DNA of 64,000 bases from the NCBI GenBank assembly GCA_051294375.1, contig CM119267.1, positions 875,601 through 939,600 of the forward strand, given 5' to 3'. The notes under the pieces are model-generated. The model did no database searches. It had not been told where the DNA came from and worked only from the letters and a program-made list of their open reading frames with translations. This DNA is from Paraspadella gotoi (Eukaryota > Chaetognatha). This document shows positions 1 to 16,828 of this stretch, in pieces (the first letter of the stretch is position 1; the number at the start of each line of letters is the position of its first letter). The translations under genes and the position numbers were made by a program.

Positions 1-1058
1 AGGGCGATGATTTGATGTCGGAATTCCGCGCCAATGATTTCCACTTTTAGGAGATTTTCTAGTTGAGGGAGAAAATCATGAGCGAACGACGACGACGACG
101 ACGACGACAAACTAAGATCGAGAATCTTGGCGCGATCGACTTCGACGACGACGTCGACGTCGACGCCGTCGAGATTGGATCTCTTCTCCACGACGAACTT
201 GGGCGTCCGTCCGAAGATCCAATCCCACGACTTCAGTTCTGCCTCCAAAGCGTCGAGACCTTCGAAGGTTCGCTCGATAGGATTGACTCGCTCCGCTTGG
301 ATCTTTCTCCCGAGTTTCCCGGCAAAGGCGTCGGCGAGGGTTTCGACGACGGCTTCCATCTCGACTCCTGGCTCCACCGCCTTGAGGTTGCGCACGGGCG
401 AGGGAACGCTGGAGGTGGCTCGATTGTCCTTCAAGGTCAATGGCGTCTTGAGCAGAGATCCGAGCGAATCTAAATCCACGTCGACTAGAAGCGTGCAATG
501 ATGATAAGCCTTGGCGGCCGACAATTTAGCCGACGAACCCGACACTTTCCTCGATCCATTATCTACGACCACGTCGTCTCTGGCGTTGACGGCGATGTCC
601 AGACACGCCCACTTTGTCTTCAACGCGTCCACGATCAAATTCAAGTTTCCTTTTCGATCGTAAGATTTTCGCGTCGTGAAAAATGTGGCGTTGAGATTTC
701 CCAAATCGTGATAGACGGAGCCGCCGCCGCTGCGTCGCCGCGCCACCGCCACTCCACGCGCCGCCGCCGCCGCCAAGTCCGCCTCCGCCCAAGGATTTTG
801 ATGTCGACCGAAGACGACGCAGGGAGAGTTGGTCCAGAGAAAGAGCATCTCTCCGTCGGGAGGGGAAAAGTCGAGATGAGCGAAGAGCCAATCCTCCAAG
901 GCGAGATTGCGGTGGACATCGTGGGAAGTGGAGACGAGAATGCGGGAGAGAGAAGAGATGGAGCTATTGTAGGAGCGATTGCAGGAGCCATTGTAGGAGC
1001 AAGAGGAGAAGAGAAAAAGGTCAGGGATCGGGCGGAGTAAAAAGCGGGGAAATATCAT
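1..1058 (-). CDS. LIPT1: LIPT1, mitochondrial lipoyltransferase 1 (3' end beyond window)
   Basis: Uninterrupted reading frame from the ATG at 1058-1056 to the window edge, about 352 codons; the animal protein is about 373 aa, so only the last residues are missing. LIPT1 attaches lipoyl groups to the E2 subunits of mitochondrial 2-oxoacid dehydrogenases. Visible family marks, in order: VVFGRHQNPW, RRRSGGGSVYHD, FTTRKSYDR, SGSSAKLSAAKAYHHCTLL (the lysine after SGSSA matches the conserved catalytic lysine of lipoate ligases), RNLKAVEPG and WDWIFGRTPKF. The first ~40 residues are hydrophobic, Arg/Ser-rich and lack acidic runs, as expected for a mitochondrial presequence. No intron. It lies 440 bp downstream of DHX8 on the same strand. 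A serine run sits near the C-terminus at about 83-113. Confidence 0.93.
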   Translation of the reverse strand, partial: MIFPRFLLRPIPDLFLFSSCSYNGSCNRSYNSSISSLSRILVSTSHDVHRNLALEDWLFAHLDFSPPDGEMLFLWTNSPCVVFGRHQNPWAEADLAAAAARGVAVARRRSGGGSVYHDLGNLNATFFTTRKSYDRKGNLNLIVDALKTKWACLDIAVNARDDVVVDNGSRKVSGSSAKLSAAKAYHHCTLLVDVDLDSLGSLLKTPLTLKDNRATSSVPSPVRNLKAVEPGVEMEAVVETLADAFAGKLGRKIQAERVNPIERTFEGLDALEAELKSWDWIFGRTPKFVVEKRSNLDGVDVDVVVEVDRAKILDLSLSSSSSSSFAHDFLPQLENLLKVEIIGAEFRHQIIA

Positions 1059-1497
1059 CCCCGGTCGGGGGACGAGGCTTGGCTAATGACCCCTGGCGTC
1101 CGTGGTCATCGAAATCCAAGATAAAGAAAAGGGTTAAAAGAGATAATAGTTAATCACGTCGTCGTCGTCGTCAAGAATTTCTAAGAAATCGAGTTGTTTC
1201 GGTTTTCGGACAATCAAGACTCATTGAGATCTTAAAGAATCGAGTTGGAGGTGAATTGTTTCTTTGGCTTCTTTTTATTCTGAAAATGATTTCAGTTGAA
1301 AATCGACAATTTGAACTCTTGGCTGAATATTTAGAACAAATGAGATGGATATTAATATTTATTACTTGAAATAGAGAACGAGCACAATGTTAAAAATACT
1401 CAAATTTTAAAAACAACGAGGTTAACAAAGATCCGGGCGACGAACAGCATAAAGATATGAAACGATTTAAGCGAATCTTGACAATAAATTCTTCCCT
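1059..1497. other. DHX8-LIPT1 intergenic spacer
   Basis: No coding potential seen. It must hold the 3' UTR of DHX8 (AATAAA on the minus strand at 1363-1358, about 135 bp past the stop) and the LIPT1 promoter, which includes a GC-rich stretch at about 1059-1105 right before the LIPT1 start. Confidence 0.6.
1358..1363 (-). promoter_or_regulatory. poly(A) signal of DHX8
   Basis: TTTATT on the plus strand reads AATAAA on the minus strand, about 135 bp past the DHX8 stop codon. Position and orientation fit; it is a motif match only. Confidence 0.5.
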
Positions 1498-9434
<7,937 letters not shown>

Positions 9435-9724
9435 TTTTTTTTGGTCTCGAGGATCCGAATTTTAAAACAACTGATGAGAGCGAAATGCAACCAAAAAATT
9501 TATCGGCGAGAAAAATTATGAATCGTTGGGGGAGAGAAATCAATTAAATTTTACAATATAATATACTGCGTAATATACACGAAAGAAAACAAATATTAAA
9601 AACGAGAGGCTTTGTTTTAAATTCGCGAATGAGAAATCAAATAAAAATTAAAAAAAGACAAAAGTTGATGTTTCACTGGAAGAAAATTAAATTCGTAAAA
9701 TAAACAAAGGAACCAAAAAAAAAA
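9435..9724. other. array B-DHX8 spacer
   Basis: Only 290 bp separate the stop of variable exon B8 from the DHX8 ATG. It is AT-rich with no coding signal. A pyrimidine-rich stretch ending in CATCAG lies about 45 nt upstream of the DHX8 ATG on the minus strand and could be a 5' UTR splice acceptor. Confidence 0.45.
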
Positions 9725-10018
9725 TTATTTTCGTCCGGCGCCGCCGCCTCCTCTCATTCCTCGAAGGAATCCGTTTCTGGCGTTCAATCTGGCGAAGGCC
9801 ACCGGCGACCACAACTGTGACCCGACGGTGACTCGGATTTTACTCTGCGCGCCGCCGAAAGGCAAATTCGGAAATTCCTTCATAAATTGGAGAAGGCGGC
9901 AATTAAGGAAGCGCTTCGTGGCGGGATCTTTCATATCGGGTGGATAGGGACATTGGGAAAATAATTTTTTGCCAAAATGATAGAAGACGGATTGGAGGAG
10001 ACGAAATTCCACGGTTCC
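9725..10018 (-). CDS. variable terminal exon B8
   Basis: 97 codons plus stop. Acceptor CTTAAG before GGAACC at 10018. Starts GTVEFRLLQSVFYHFGKKL, has CPYPPDMKDP and FMKEFPNLP in the middle, then VTVGS and FARLNARNGF, and ends in a Gly/Arg tail (RGGGGAGRK). Intact, with every core position present except H for D in FYDFG. It is the last exon of the array, 290 bp before DHX8. Function unknown; see locus B. Confidence 0.7.
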   Translation of the reverse strand, partial: GTVEFRLLQSVFYHFGKKLFSQCPYPPDMKDPATKRFLNCRLLQFMKEFPNLPFGGAQSKIRVTVGSQLWSPVAFARLNARNGFLRGMRGGGGAGRK

Positions 10019-10535
10019 CTTAAGAGGAATGAGAGAGAAATAAAAAGAGCGGGCGTGAGACAAAAGAAAAATACTTTATAAAACTCAATCGTGATCGCTG
10101 ACAGTTGACAAGGTATTTTGGCGGTATTGATAAATGAAACGATAGTAAAGTCACGAGATAACGATACGAACATTCGTATTAAAAAGTTCCAAAGAATTTA
10201 ATGTAGAATGTAAAAAAAAAAAAAAAAAGAAACATAGCAAAATGTCATTATTTACGGTATATACTATTCATGATTGAATCGCATTTAAATATTTTTAAAT
10301 TGTTTCAACCCACGAATAAAATCGAGTTTCTCCTCATGAAAAAAACCTTTACCAGAAACCTGCCTTTGACTCAAAACCAACGAGTAAATAAATATTCAAA
10401 GGAACCAAGGAATAATAATAAAAATAGTACCGACTGTAGTATTTTTTTTTCTTATTTATATGTAAGAACTAATTTTCTTATTTTTGATCCGGCTTAATTA
10501 AAAAGGGATTGTATATTCAACTAAACTAATGAAGA

Positions 10536-10847
10536 TCATTTGGTAGAAAAAGATATATTGGCATATTTGGAGGCTTGCTTTAAAGCTGTCACGTAACCAG
10601 CCCTGACTTGCTTCCTGACAAAAGCGGAGGCCGTGAATTGTTTGCCAGACCCAACGGAGACTCTGAGAGAAAGGTCCGACTCGTAAATGGGTAAGTTAGG
10701 GAAAGTCTTGACGAACTCGTTAACGCTCGACATAAAAAACTCTTTGAATCCCTCATGTTTCATGTCGGGCGGAAAGGGAGATCTCTCAAACAATTCTTTG
10801 CCAAAATCATAGAAGACGGAAGAGAGAAGACGAGACTCCGTCGTTCC
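10536..10847 (-). CDS. variable terminal exon B7
   Basis: 103 codons plus stop. Acceptor TCTTAAG before GGAACG at 10847. Begins GTTESRLLSSVFYDFGKEL, then FPPDMKHEGFKEFF, FVKTFPNLP, LRVSVGSGKQF and FVRKQVRAGY. The otherwise common ARNGF is RAGY. Closest to B6 in the shared VSVGSG/VTVGSG and QFS/QFT core, so the two are probably a local duplication. Confidence 0.7.
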   Translation of the reverse strand, partial: GTTESRLLSSVFYDFGKELFERSPFPPDMKHEGFKEFFMSSVNEFVKTFPNLPIYESDLSLRVSVGSGKQFTASAFVRKQVRAGYVTALKQASKYANISFSTK

Positions 10848-10884
10848 CTTAAGAGAAAAAAAAATAAAACAAAAACTACAAAAG

Positions 10885-10890
10885 TTTATT
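10885..10890 (-). promoter_or_regulatory. poly(A) signal abutting variable exon B6
   Basis: AATAAA on the minus strand starts immediately after the B6 stop codon (10893-10891). Comparable AATAAA motifs follow A3 (23731-23726), A4 (22938-22933) and B5 (11366-11361). Motif evidence only. Confidence 0.45.
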
Positions 10891-11202
10891 TCAATGGGAT
10901 TGTTGTTGTTGTTGTTGTAGTTTGGAGGCTTTCTTGACAGCTCTAATAAAGCCACCGCGAGCATGCATTCTGACAAAGGCTTTGGGAGAAAATTGATTCC
11001 CGCTGCCGACGGTGACTCTGACAGAAGTGTCCGAGTCGTTTATGGGCAGATTGGGGAATTGCTTGATGAATTCGTCCACGCTTGAATAGAGAAAGAGCTT
11101 GGTGTGGCGATTCTTTAAATCTGGCGAGTAGGGACATTTGTAAAACAACTCTTTACCAAAATCATAGAAGACCGACGTGAGAAGGCGGCATTCCGTTGTG
11201 CC
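10891..11202 (-). CDS. variable terminal exon B6
   Basis: 103 codons plus stop. Acceptor TTTTTAAG before GGCACA at 11202. Begins GTTECRLLTSVFYDFGKEL and has CPYSPDLKN, EFIKQFPNLP, VRVTVGSGNQFSPKAF and RMHARGGF. It ends in a Gln run coded by CAA repeats. An AATAAA (10890-10885) directly abuts the TGA stop, which supports its being a genuine 3'-terminal exon. Confidence 0.75.
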   Translation of the reverse strand, partial: GTTECRLLTSVFYDFGKELFYKCPYSPDLKNRHTKLFLYSSVDEFIKQFPNLPINDSDTSVRVTVGSGNQFSPKAFVRMHARGGFIRAVKKASKLQQQQQQSH

Positions 11203-11425
11203 CTTAAAAATTAAAATATGTATATTAGGAATGTTAATGCTAATAATCGAGGGATGATTTTAACAGAATTTGTTCTCATCCTAAATGTTAATTTTGGTTT
11301 TTTTTTAACATTTGCAAAACGCCTAATGATTAAAGACTTAAGTATTGTGAAAAAATATTTTTTATTGCCACCTTTTCACGCGGCCTTTCCCATCATAAAA
11401 AAAAAAAATCGCCAAATCCCTTTTT

Positions 11426-11650
11426 TTAGAAAAGCGTCGGTAAAAACCGCTGCGAAAATTTAATCGGACATAAGGTTGCGGCGTATAGGTGTCTCGAACC
11501 GAGGGTGATTCTAAGCTCCGTCAACGGCGAGTCGGGATAATTGAGTTTCAAATTTGAAAACTTAATCGTGAAGTCATTCAGTATTTTGATACCTAATTCT
11601 TTACCGAAATCATAAAAGACTGAACTTGGCAGTCGGCATTCCACACTTCC
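11426..11650 (-). CDS. variable terminal exon B5, shortened
   Basis: 74 codons plus stop, the shortest of the set. Acceptor TTGTTAAG before GGAAGT at 11650. The head is normal (GSVECRLPSSVFYDFGKEL), but about 20 residues that usually follow (the CPFP..DLKHP part) are missing. The C-terminal ARNGF motif is replaced by unrelated residues (LCPIKFSQRF). The frame is open and a multiple of three, so it may still be spliced, but it looks decayed. Confidence 0.55.
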   Translation of the reverse strand, partial: GSVECRLPSSVFYDFGKELGIKILNDFTIKFSNLKLNYPDSPLTELRITLGSRHLYAATLCPIKFSQRFLPTLF

Positions 11651-11872
11651 CTTAACAAAAAAAGAAAAAAATATCTTTCCATTTCCATAATTGAAAGAAA
11701 TTAATGTACAATTTGTACATGAACTTTCGCGGCGTCTATGCCTTTATCTACATGACTAAAGCATCCAAAATAAAATTATGAAAAGCATTATTTTAGGCAT
11801 CTTTCGCTTTTTTCACTTTTACTGGCCTTAGGCTATGGAAACCCTCCTATGGCCCCAATCCTCCATCTCCCC

Positions 11873-12190
11873 TCACAACCGCCCCCCTTGGTTCGACGAA
11901 GCCCTGATGGTCTTCAACCGCTCGAAGCCGTTCCGGGCGTTGACCCGAGCGAAAACCTCCGGACTGTATTTCCTCGCCTTGGTTCCGACCTGGATCTTGA
12001 GACGGTACACAGGCGAGGATCGACAATTGATTTCCAGGTTGGGAAATTCTTTTATGAATTCGTTGACTCGAGTCTTAAAATATTCGTGAGTTTCTGGGTG
12101 TTTGAGGTCGGGCGGGAAAGGGCACCGTCTGTACAGCTCCTTCCCGAAATCGTAAAAGACGGAAGTAAATAGTCGACACTCGACGCTGCC
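11873..12190 (-). CDS. variable terminal exon B4
   Basis: 105 codons plus stop. Acceptor CATCAACAG before GGCAGC at 12190. A full-length, typical member: GSVECRLFTSVFYDFGKEL, CPFPPDLKHPETHEYF, FIKEFPNLEI, IQVGTKARKYSPEVFARV and NARNGFERL, then a short basic tail. It is a good type sequence for the family. Confidence 0.72.
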   Translation of the reverse strand, partial: GSVECRLFTSVFYDFGKELYRRCPFPPDLKHPETHEYFKTRVNEFIKEFPNLEINCRSSPVYRLKIQVGTKARKYSPEVFARVNARNGFERLKTIRASSNQGGRL

Positions 12191-12289
12191 CTGTTGATGG
12201 AAGCCAAGGAGGGCGAGACAATTTGTCAAAATAAAATCTTAAGACTTGAAGAGACAGAAATAATTGTTAGTGACAGAACCGTTCAATAT

Positions 12290-12445
12290 AAGCAGTCCCT
12301 GAGCTTCGGATCAGGCTGAAAATGTAACACCGGGTTAAGCGCCCCGTCCTTCTTAACTGCTTGGCGGCCGATCTAGAACCCCGGACCTTTGGGTTGGGAG
12401 GCGAATGACTTGCCTCCCGCACCAATGGCCGCCGATGAACGGTCG
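12290..12445 (-). mobile_element. tRNA-derived SINE-like sequence between B3 and B4
   Basis: GC-rich island in AT-rich intronic sequence. The minus strand carries GGTGCGGGAGGCAAG (box A-like) and CGGGGTTCTAGATCGGC (box B-like, degenerate GGTTCRANNCC) at tRNA-like spacing, followed by a body not resembling tRNA. No acceptor-stem pairing is evident. Probably a SINE that landed in the array. Confidence 0.45.
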
Positions 12446-12775
12446 GTGGATTTGACTTTTAATGAATTAATTAAACAGCCTGGAGTGTAACGTTTGTAAT
12501 TTTCAAATGTTCATCTTAAAATCAAATTGATTTAAGGGTTTATTTAATATTTTTCAAATTAATCATTAACGTTTGAACGTCGTCTAATGACGTTTTTTCC
12601 CCAAATTTTTCTGATTTACGATCACGAAGTAAGTTTTAATAAAACTAATCAACAACAAAAATATTAAGGAAAAAAAAATAAAATGAGAGTAAAGTTCATA
12701 TCGTCAAGCATTTAGGCCCCGGTGTTTAAAAAAAAAAAAAAGAAAAAAAGAAAAGAAGGTCGGCGAAGGCGGTGA

Positions 12776-13063
12776 TCATTTCTTGGCTTTTTTCATGAGA
12801 CCGTTTCGCACGTGGTTTCTGAGGTAAGCCTCTGGCGTGTATTTAACCTCGCTAGTTCCGATGGAAATAGTTAATTTGTATAGAGGCGATGAAGCGTCGT
12901 TCAAGGGCAAGTTGGGAAACTTGGTCAGGAATCTCTTGACGCTTTTTTTCACGTAAACTTTGAGCCTCTCGTCTCGAGGTAAAATCGGGAAGGGACAAGA
13001 TTTGGCGAGACTTTTGCCAAAATCGTAGAAGACGGACCCGAGGAGTCGATTCTCGTGCGTTCC
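12776..13063 (-). CDS. variable terminal exon B3
   Basis: 95 codons plus stop. Acceptor TCGCCAAG before GGAACG at 13063. Begins GTHENRLLGSVFYDFGKSL, then CPFPILPRDERLKVYV, RFLTKFPNLPLND, ISIGTSEVKYTPEAYLRN and HVRNGLMKKAKK. The terminal motif is VRNGL in place of ARNGF. Intact. Confidence 0.7.
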   Translation of the reverse strand, partial: GTHENRLLGSVFYDFGKSLAKSCPFPILPRDERLKVYVKKSVKRFLTKFPNLPLNDASSPLYKLTISIGTSEVKYTPEAYLRNHVRNGLMKKAKK

Positions 13064-13559
13064 CTTGGCGACAAAAATGAGAGGGTGGGAATTAGCGGAA
13101 AGAAGATGATGCCCAAAAAAAACTTTAAAAATACAGAGATTTATTTTATTGGATCGCGTTTTGATCGTATACAAGCTAAACTTTTGAATGACCTATGATC
13201 TAATTTCTGGTGGCAATGTAGAGGAGAAATTCGAAATATATCTTGGTGGGTGATAAAAGCTTATTAATATTTATTAGTATCGAATGCTAAACTAATTTAA
13301 ATTTTGAAATAAAATTTTAATTTACGAATAAACCGCTCACTTGTTCGATACCCAACTATTCTATACTTATTAGATTTATAAAATGAATGCTAATGAATTA
13401 ACAATAAAAGAATATTAATAAGTTTTAAATTCAAACCTCCAAGCACACTTGATAATAAAAACTAATTTTTAGGATATTAATTTTAAAATCTCGTTTCTTC
13501 CAAAATTTTAATAATAAAACAAGAAGAATGACTCCTGGAAAAGGTGTTCTAGTAAAAAA

Positions 13560-13845
13560 GGTTTATCTTAGCTAAAGAAGAGAGAAAGAAAGAGAAAGAG
13601 AGAGAGAGACTAAAAGAGAGAAAGAAAAAAGAAAAAGAAAAAAGAAAAGCTAATTTGCATATTACAGAAAAATTTATTTTTCTTATAAAATATAAACAAA
13701 CAAAATTTGATGTATGACCACATCAACTTTAAAGGACCTTGATGACGAGAATACATAACTAAATTTTCAGCTTTAGACAATTACAAATAATATTAAAAAA
13801 GCGATCTATAATTTGGAACGACGACGCCGCCCATGTATGGGGACC
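13560..13845 (+). repeat. dispersed repeat R4, copy 1
   Basis: Starts with a GA-rich tract, then an AT-rich body and the phrase gcgatctataatttgga. It resembles 62640-63060 (same order: GA tract, taaacaaa, ttttcagctt, gcgatctataatttggg), and part of it recurs inverted at 16710-16560. Probably an interspersed element carrying its own microsatellite. Confidence 0.6.
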
Positions 13846-13924
13846 ATAAAAAAAGAAAACTGGAATTTTCAGCATCTCCCAATCGCATCGCTCCTCTCTT
13901 CACCACTCACCTCTCTTTTTCTTT

Positions 13925-13927
<3 letters not shown>

Positions 13928-13987
<60 letters not shown>
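13928..13987. repeat. (CT)n microsatellite after variable exon B2
   Basis: About 30 CT units on the plus strand, about 47 bp past the B2 stop (transcribed strand reads GA). Confidence 0.95.
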
Positions 13988-13990
<3 letters not shown>

Positions 13991-14033
13991 CACAATTTCT
14001 CCCCCATCATCTGGAAAGAGCGGCCTTTTCCCC

Positions 14034-14303
14034 TCATTTCACAATTCGCTTGAATCCATTTCGCGCGCTCAGCCTGAGCAGCGCTTCTGGCGAGATTCCC
14101 CCGAACTTCCCGTGGGGCAGAGATTTGGAGAGAAGGCCAGAGACGTTGAGGTTGGGGAAACGAGTCAAGAATTGTTTCACGCTCGAGTCGAAGAACTTCT
14201 TAGTACACGGGTCCTTGAGGTCGGGCGGGAAGGGACACTCCCGCTTCAGTTGTTTACCGAAATCGTAGAAAACGGACATCAAGAGGCGGTACTCGCAGGT
14301 CCC
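14034..14303 (-). CDS. variable terminal exon B2
   Basis: 89 codons plus stop. Acceptor GATTCGCAG before GGGACC at 14303. Begins GTCEYRLLMSVFYDFGKQL, followed by CPFPPDLKDPCTKKFF, FLTRFPNLNV, SLPHGKFGGISPEALLRL and SARNGFKRI. It shares a xxPHG motif with B1 where the others have VGS. Intact. Confidence 0.72.
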   Translation of the reverse strand, partial: GTCEYRLLMSVFYDFGKQLKRECPFPPDLKDPCTKKFFDSSVKQFLTRFPNLNVSGLLSKSLPHGKFGGISPEALLRLSARNGFKRIVK

Positions 14304-14599
14304 CTGCGAATCGGAGAAGGAACGCTGGTTTGTTTTTTCTCTCTCTTTTTTTTTTACTTTTATAGAGCAAGGTTTTTATGTCGTTAGGCGTTTTTGAAAT
14401 TCGTATTCTTTAAACATTTTCCTTCCTTACAATCATTTAATAATTCCCCGACAACGTATCACATGTTCCTCCCCCTACTCAAAACTTTCACTCTTCTCCC
14501 CTCACATCCCCGACTCCACCCCACTCCCTCTTCCCCCTTCAAATCTTCTCCCTCCTCCCCTCAAATCCTCTCTTTCCTCCCCCTACTCCCTCCCTCTCT

Positions 14600-14920
14600 C
14601 TATCCCTCCTCCCCCCTCATTTCACATCTTCTCTCCTCTTTGCTCCAATTTCTCTTGCACTTTGACTGAAATCCGCTCCTGGCTCTCAGCCTAAAGTAGG
14701 CGGCGGGAGTGAGGCTGGAATTTCCGTGAGGGATCGAGACTCCGTGGAGTCTGGCGGTGTTGGTCACGTGACCGAACTGAGCGATAAAGTGCTCGCAATT
14801 TCTAAGGAAGAAAGCCTTGGTTCGAGGATGCTTTAGATCAAGCGGATAAGGACAGAGGCCGCTCAAGTTTTTGCCAAATTCAAAAAAGACCGACGTCATT
14901 AGGCGATTTTCAAACGTGCC
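14600..14920 (-). CDS. variable terminal exon B1
   Basis: 106 codons plus stop, the exon nearest constant exon B (intron 365 nt). Acceptor ACGAAATTAG before GGCACG at 14920. Begins GTFENRLMTSVFFEFGKNL, followed by CPYPLDLKHPRTKAFF, HFIAQFGHVTN, VSIPHGNSSLTPAAYFRL and RARSGFQSKC, then a basic/acidic tail coded by a purine-rich stretch (plus-strand CT-rich 14470-14660). FYDFG reads FFEFG. Confidence 0.68.
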   Translation of the reverse strand, partial: GTFENRLMTSVFFEFGKNLSGLCPYPLDLKHPRTKAFFLRNCEHFIAQFGHVTNTARLHGVSIPHGNSSLTPAAYFRLRARSGFQSKCKRNWSKEERRCEMRGEEG

Positions 14921-15285
14921 CTAATTTCGTGGTTGCGCATACGAGAATATTTTGTTGGGGGTGGATGGAAATGAGGGGGAAGGGTAGGGGAGGGAGTGCC
15001 GTTCGATATTTTATTTTAAATTAAAGTGAGGATGAATATTTTTTTTGATAGTTAATATTATTTCTTTTCTTTCCTAACTTTAATATGTTTTAAAAAATAT
15101 ACGTCAGAGGGAGGCCATTACTGACAATAGCTAGTCCTAAGTCGGGTACAATCGAATACTTGATTGTACCAATTCTATAAATTTAAAACATTAGCAAAGC
15201 ATTATACCGGAAATGGTTTGATGCCAAAAATATTCATCCTCGAAGGGAAAAAAGGGAGAAAGTTTTTCTTTCGATCTCAACTTAC

Positions 15286-16110
15286 CTTTTGAAAAGCGAG
15301 AAGAGGATTCTCGATCGATCGTAAAGCTTCGATCTTCATCTGATTCTGAGCCACGTCGGCGGGGACGAATCCTCCAGGGTCGGACGAGCCGAAAGTCCTG
15401 GGGTCACCGTTGGGGGAAAGTCCAGCGGGAAGACCGAGGGAAGAGAGAACGCCGCCGCCGCCGCCGCCGCCGCCGCCAGCCGTCGAGGAATCGTCGAAAG
15501 GTCCGATGTCGTCCAAGACTTCGATGTCGGAGTCGTCATCGTCAAAGGCTCCGTCGTCGCCCGTCGACTCCAACGCGTTGGAAGACGACTCGGGATGTCG
15601 CAACGTCTCGTCCGAGTCGTCGATCACGAACGGCTTTAAGTCAAGCGTCTCCACTTTAGGCTGCGTCGTCGTCGTCGACGTCGTTGCCGTCTGATCAAAA
15701 GACTTGACTCGCTTCGTCGGCGACGCCCCCTCGAAACTGGCGACGGCGCCGGCTCGCTTGGCGCCGTTCTTGTTCGAAAGGGGCGAGCCGCTCTCTCTCG
15801 ACGACCCCGCCGCCGCGGTAATCATGAAAGGCGCGGCGATGGTCGGTCGGTCGCGGACAGTCTCGGCCGAGATGTCGACGTCCACCTGCAAATCCTTGGA
15901 GGTGGGACTCAACCGGCGCTGGAGGTAGGCGTCGACGAGTTGAGTGGTTCCGGCAAACCGGCGCGCCTCTTCCGTCTCGATAACGAGGAAGACCGAGGCG
16001 GAAGTGAGAGAGGCCAGCTTCATGGAAGTCTCCATGATGATGGATGAGATGGCGGATTCCATATTTTGGAGTTGGGATATCAGACCCATTAAGCTCTGTG
16101 TCGCCGTCAT
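15286..16110 (-). CDS. constant (5') exon of locus B, 275 codons
   Basis: ATG at 16110; ends CAA AAG before GTAAGT (15286/15285), phase 0. Residues 1-80 form a conserved domain shared with locus A (LISQLQNMESAISSIIMET, MKLASLTSASVFLVIE, ARRFAG, then DLQVDVD). After that comes a low-complexity, Ser/Thr/Asp-rich linker with a basic patch PTKRVK (131-136, NLS-like). An acidic DSDIEVLDDI (193-202) looks like a SUMO-interacting motif. A Gly run (212-220) is coded by a GCC repeat. The last ~17 residues, KIEALRSIENPLLAFQK, match locus A and form the junction to every variable exon. I do not recognise the family; the composition suggests a nuclear regulator. Confidence 0.78.
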
Positions 16111-16475
16111 TCTTTTTAGCTGGCTTTTACTCTTTATAGTATTTTATTATAACGTCTTTGATAAATGAAATGAAAATGGTCAGAGTAACAACGATATAAG
16201 AGGACGAGAAATTACTTCCATGTGAATAAAAAATTAAACAATTTCAACTCTCAAAAAGTTTGTGGAGGCTCAAGTTAGACCCGGGCGCTGTCTTACTTTT
16301 AAGTCACGATTCTGATGTGAAAGTAAAAATCGTGAATTGAGATGAAATAAGCGACTCATCGCGATTTCAAATAGAATTATTTTTTTAAATTTCACAAAGC
16401 CTAAACAAAATAAATTTATGATTCAGATATAAACAAGTTTGAGCAAACAATGTCGGAATCTGCCTGTACGATAAT

Positions 16476-16520
16476 TAATTAATTAATTAATTAATCGATT
16501 AATTAATTAATATTAATGAA
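16476..16520. repeat. (TTAA)n-type repeat
   Basis: Self-complementary run of ttaa/attaa units, recurring in shorter form at about 16751-16782. Confidence 0.9.
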
Positions 16521-16559
16521 TTAATTTTAATATGTAATAATTAATTTTAAATTTATTAT

Positions 16560-16668
16560 TCAACTATTATCATCATCGATGTCCTTAAAATTGGGTTAGG
16601 ACAGTTATTAAATATGTTTTGTTTAACATTTTATCAAAACAAACAAATATCCTCTATTTTATTTTATG

Positions 16669-16708
<40 letters not shown>

Positions 16709-16710
16709 CG
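16560..16710 (-). repeat. dispersed repeat R4, partial inverted copy
   Basis: Reverse complement matches 62860-62950 (GA tract, tttgtttgttttgataaaatg, aataactgtcct, ttaaggacatcgatga). Confidence 0.65.
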
Positions 16711-16828
16711 CAATTGCGATTTTTTTTAACTTGCATCATTTTTTCACATTAATTAATTAATTAATTCATTAATTAATTAAAACATTTATTAGTAATCAAT
16801 AATATTAAAGATTCAAGTAAATGTGACT

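Larger units (their letters stand above)
9725..16110 (-). other. Locus B: constant exon followed by eight variable terminal exons
   Basis: Transcription unit inferred from splice signals: one constant exon (16110-15286), then eight related terminal exons B1-B8, each with a phase-0 acceptor (AG before GG), its own stop codon and no donor. Exons are 225-321 nt, all multiples of three, separated by 30 bp to about 1 kb. The predicted product is 275 constant residues plus 74-106 variable residues. No common start codon precedes the variable exons, so they make sense only when spliced to an upstream exon. Confidence 0.75.

Noticed and set aside
15286-16110. MADS-box or SRF-like fold in the head (KLASLT..VFLVIE)
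   Set aside because: Only a short strand-like stretch is similar; the basic DNA-binding N-terminus of MADS proteins is absent.
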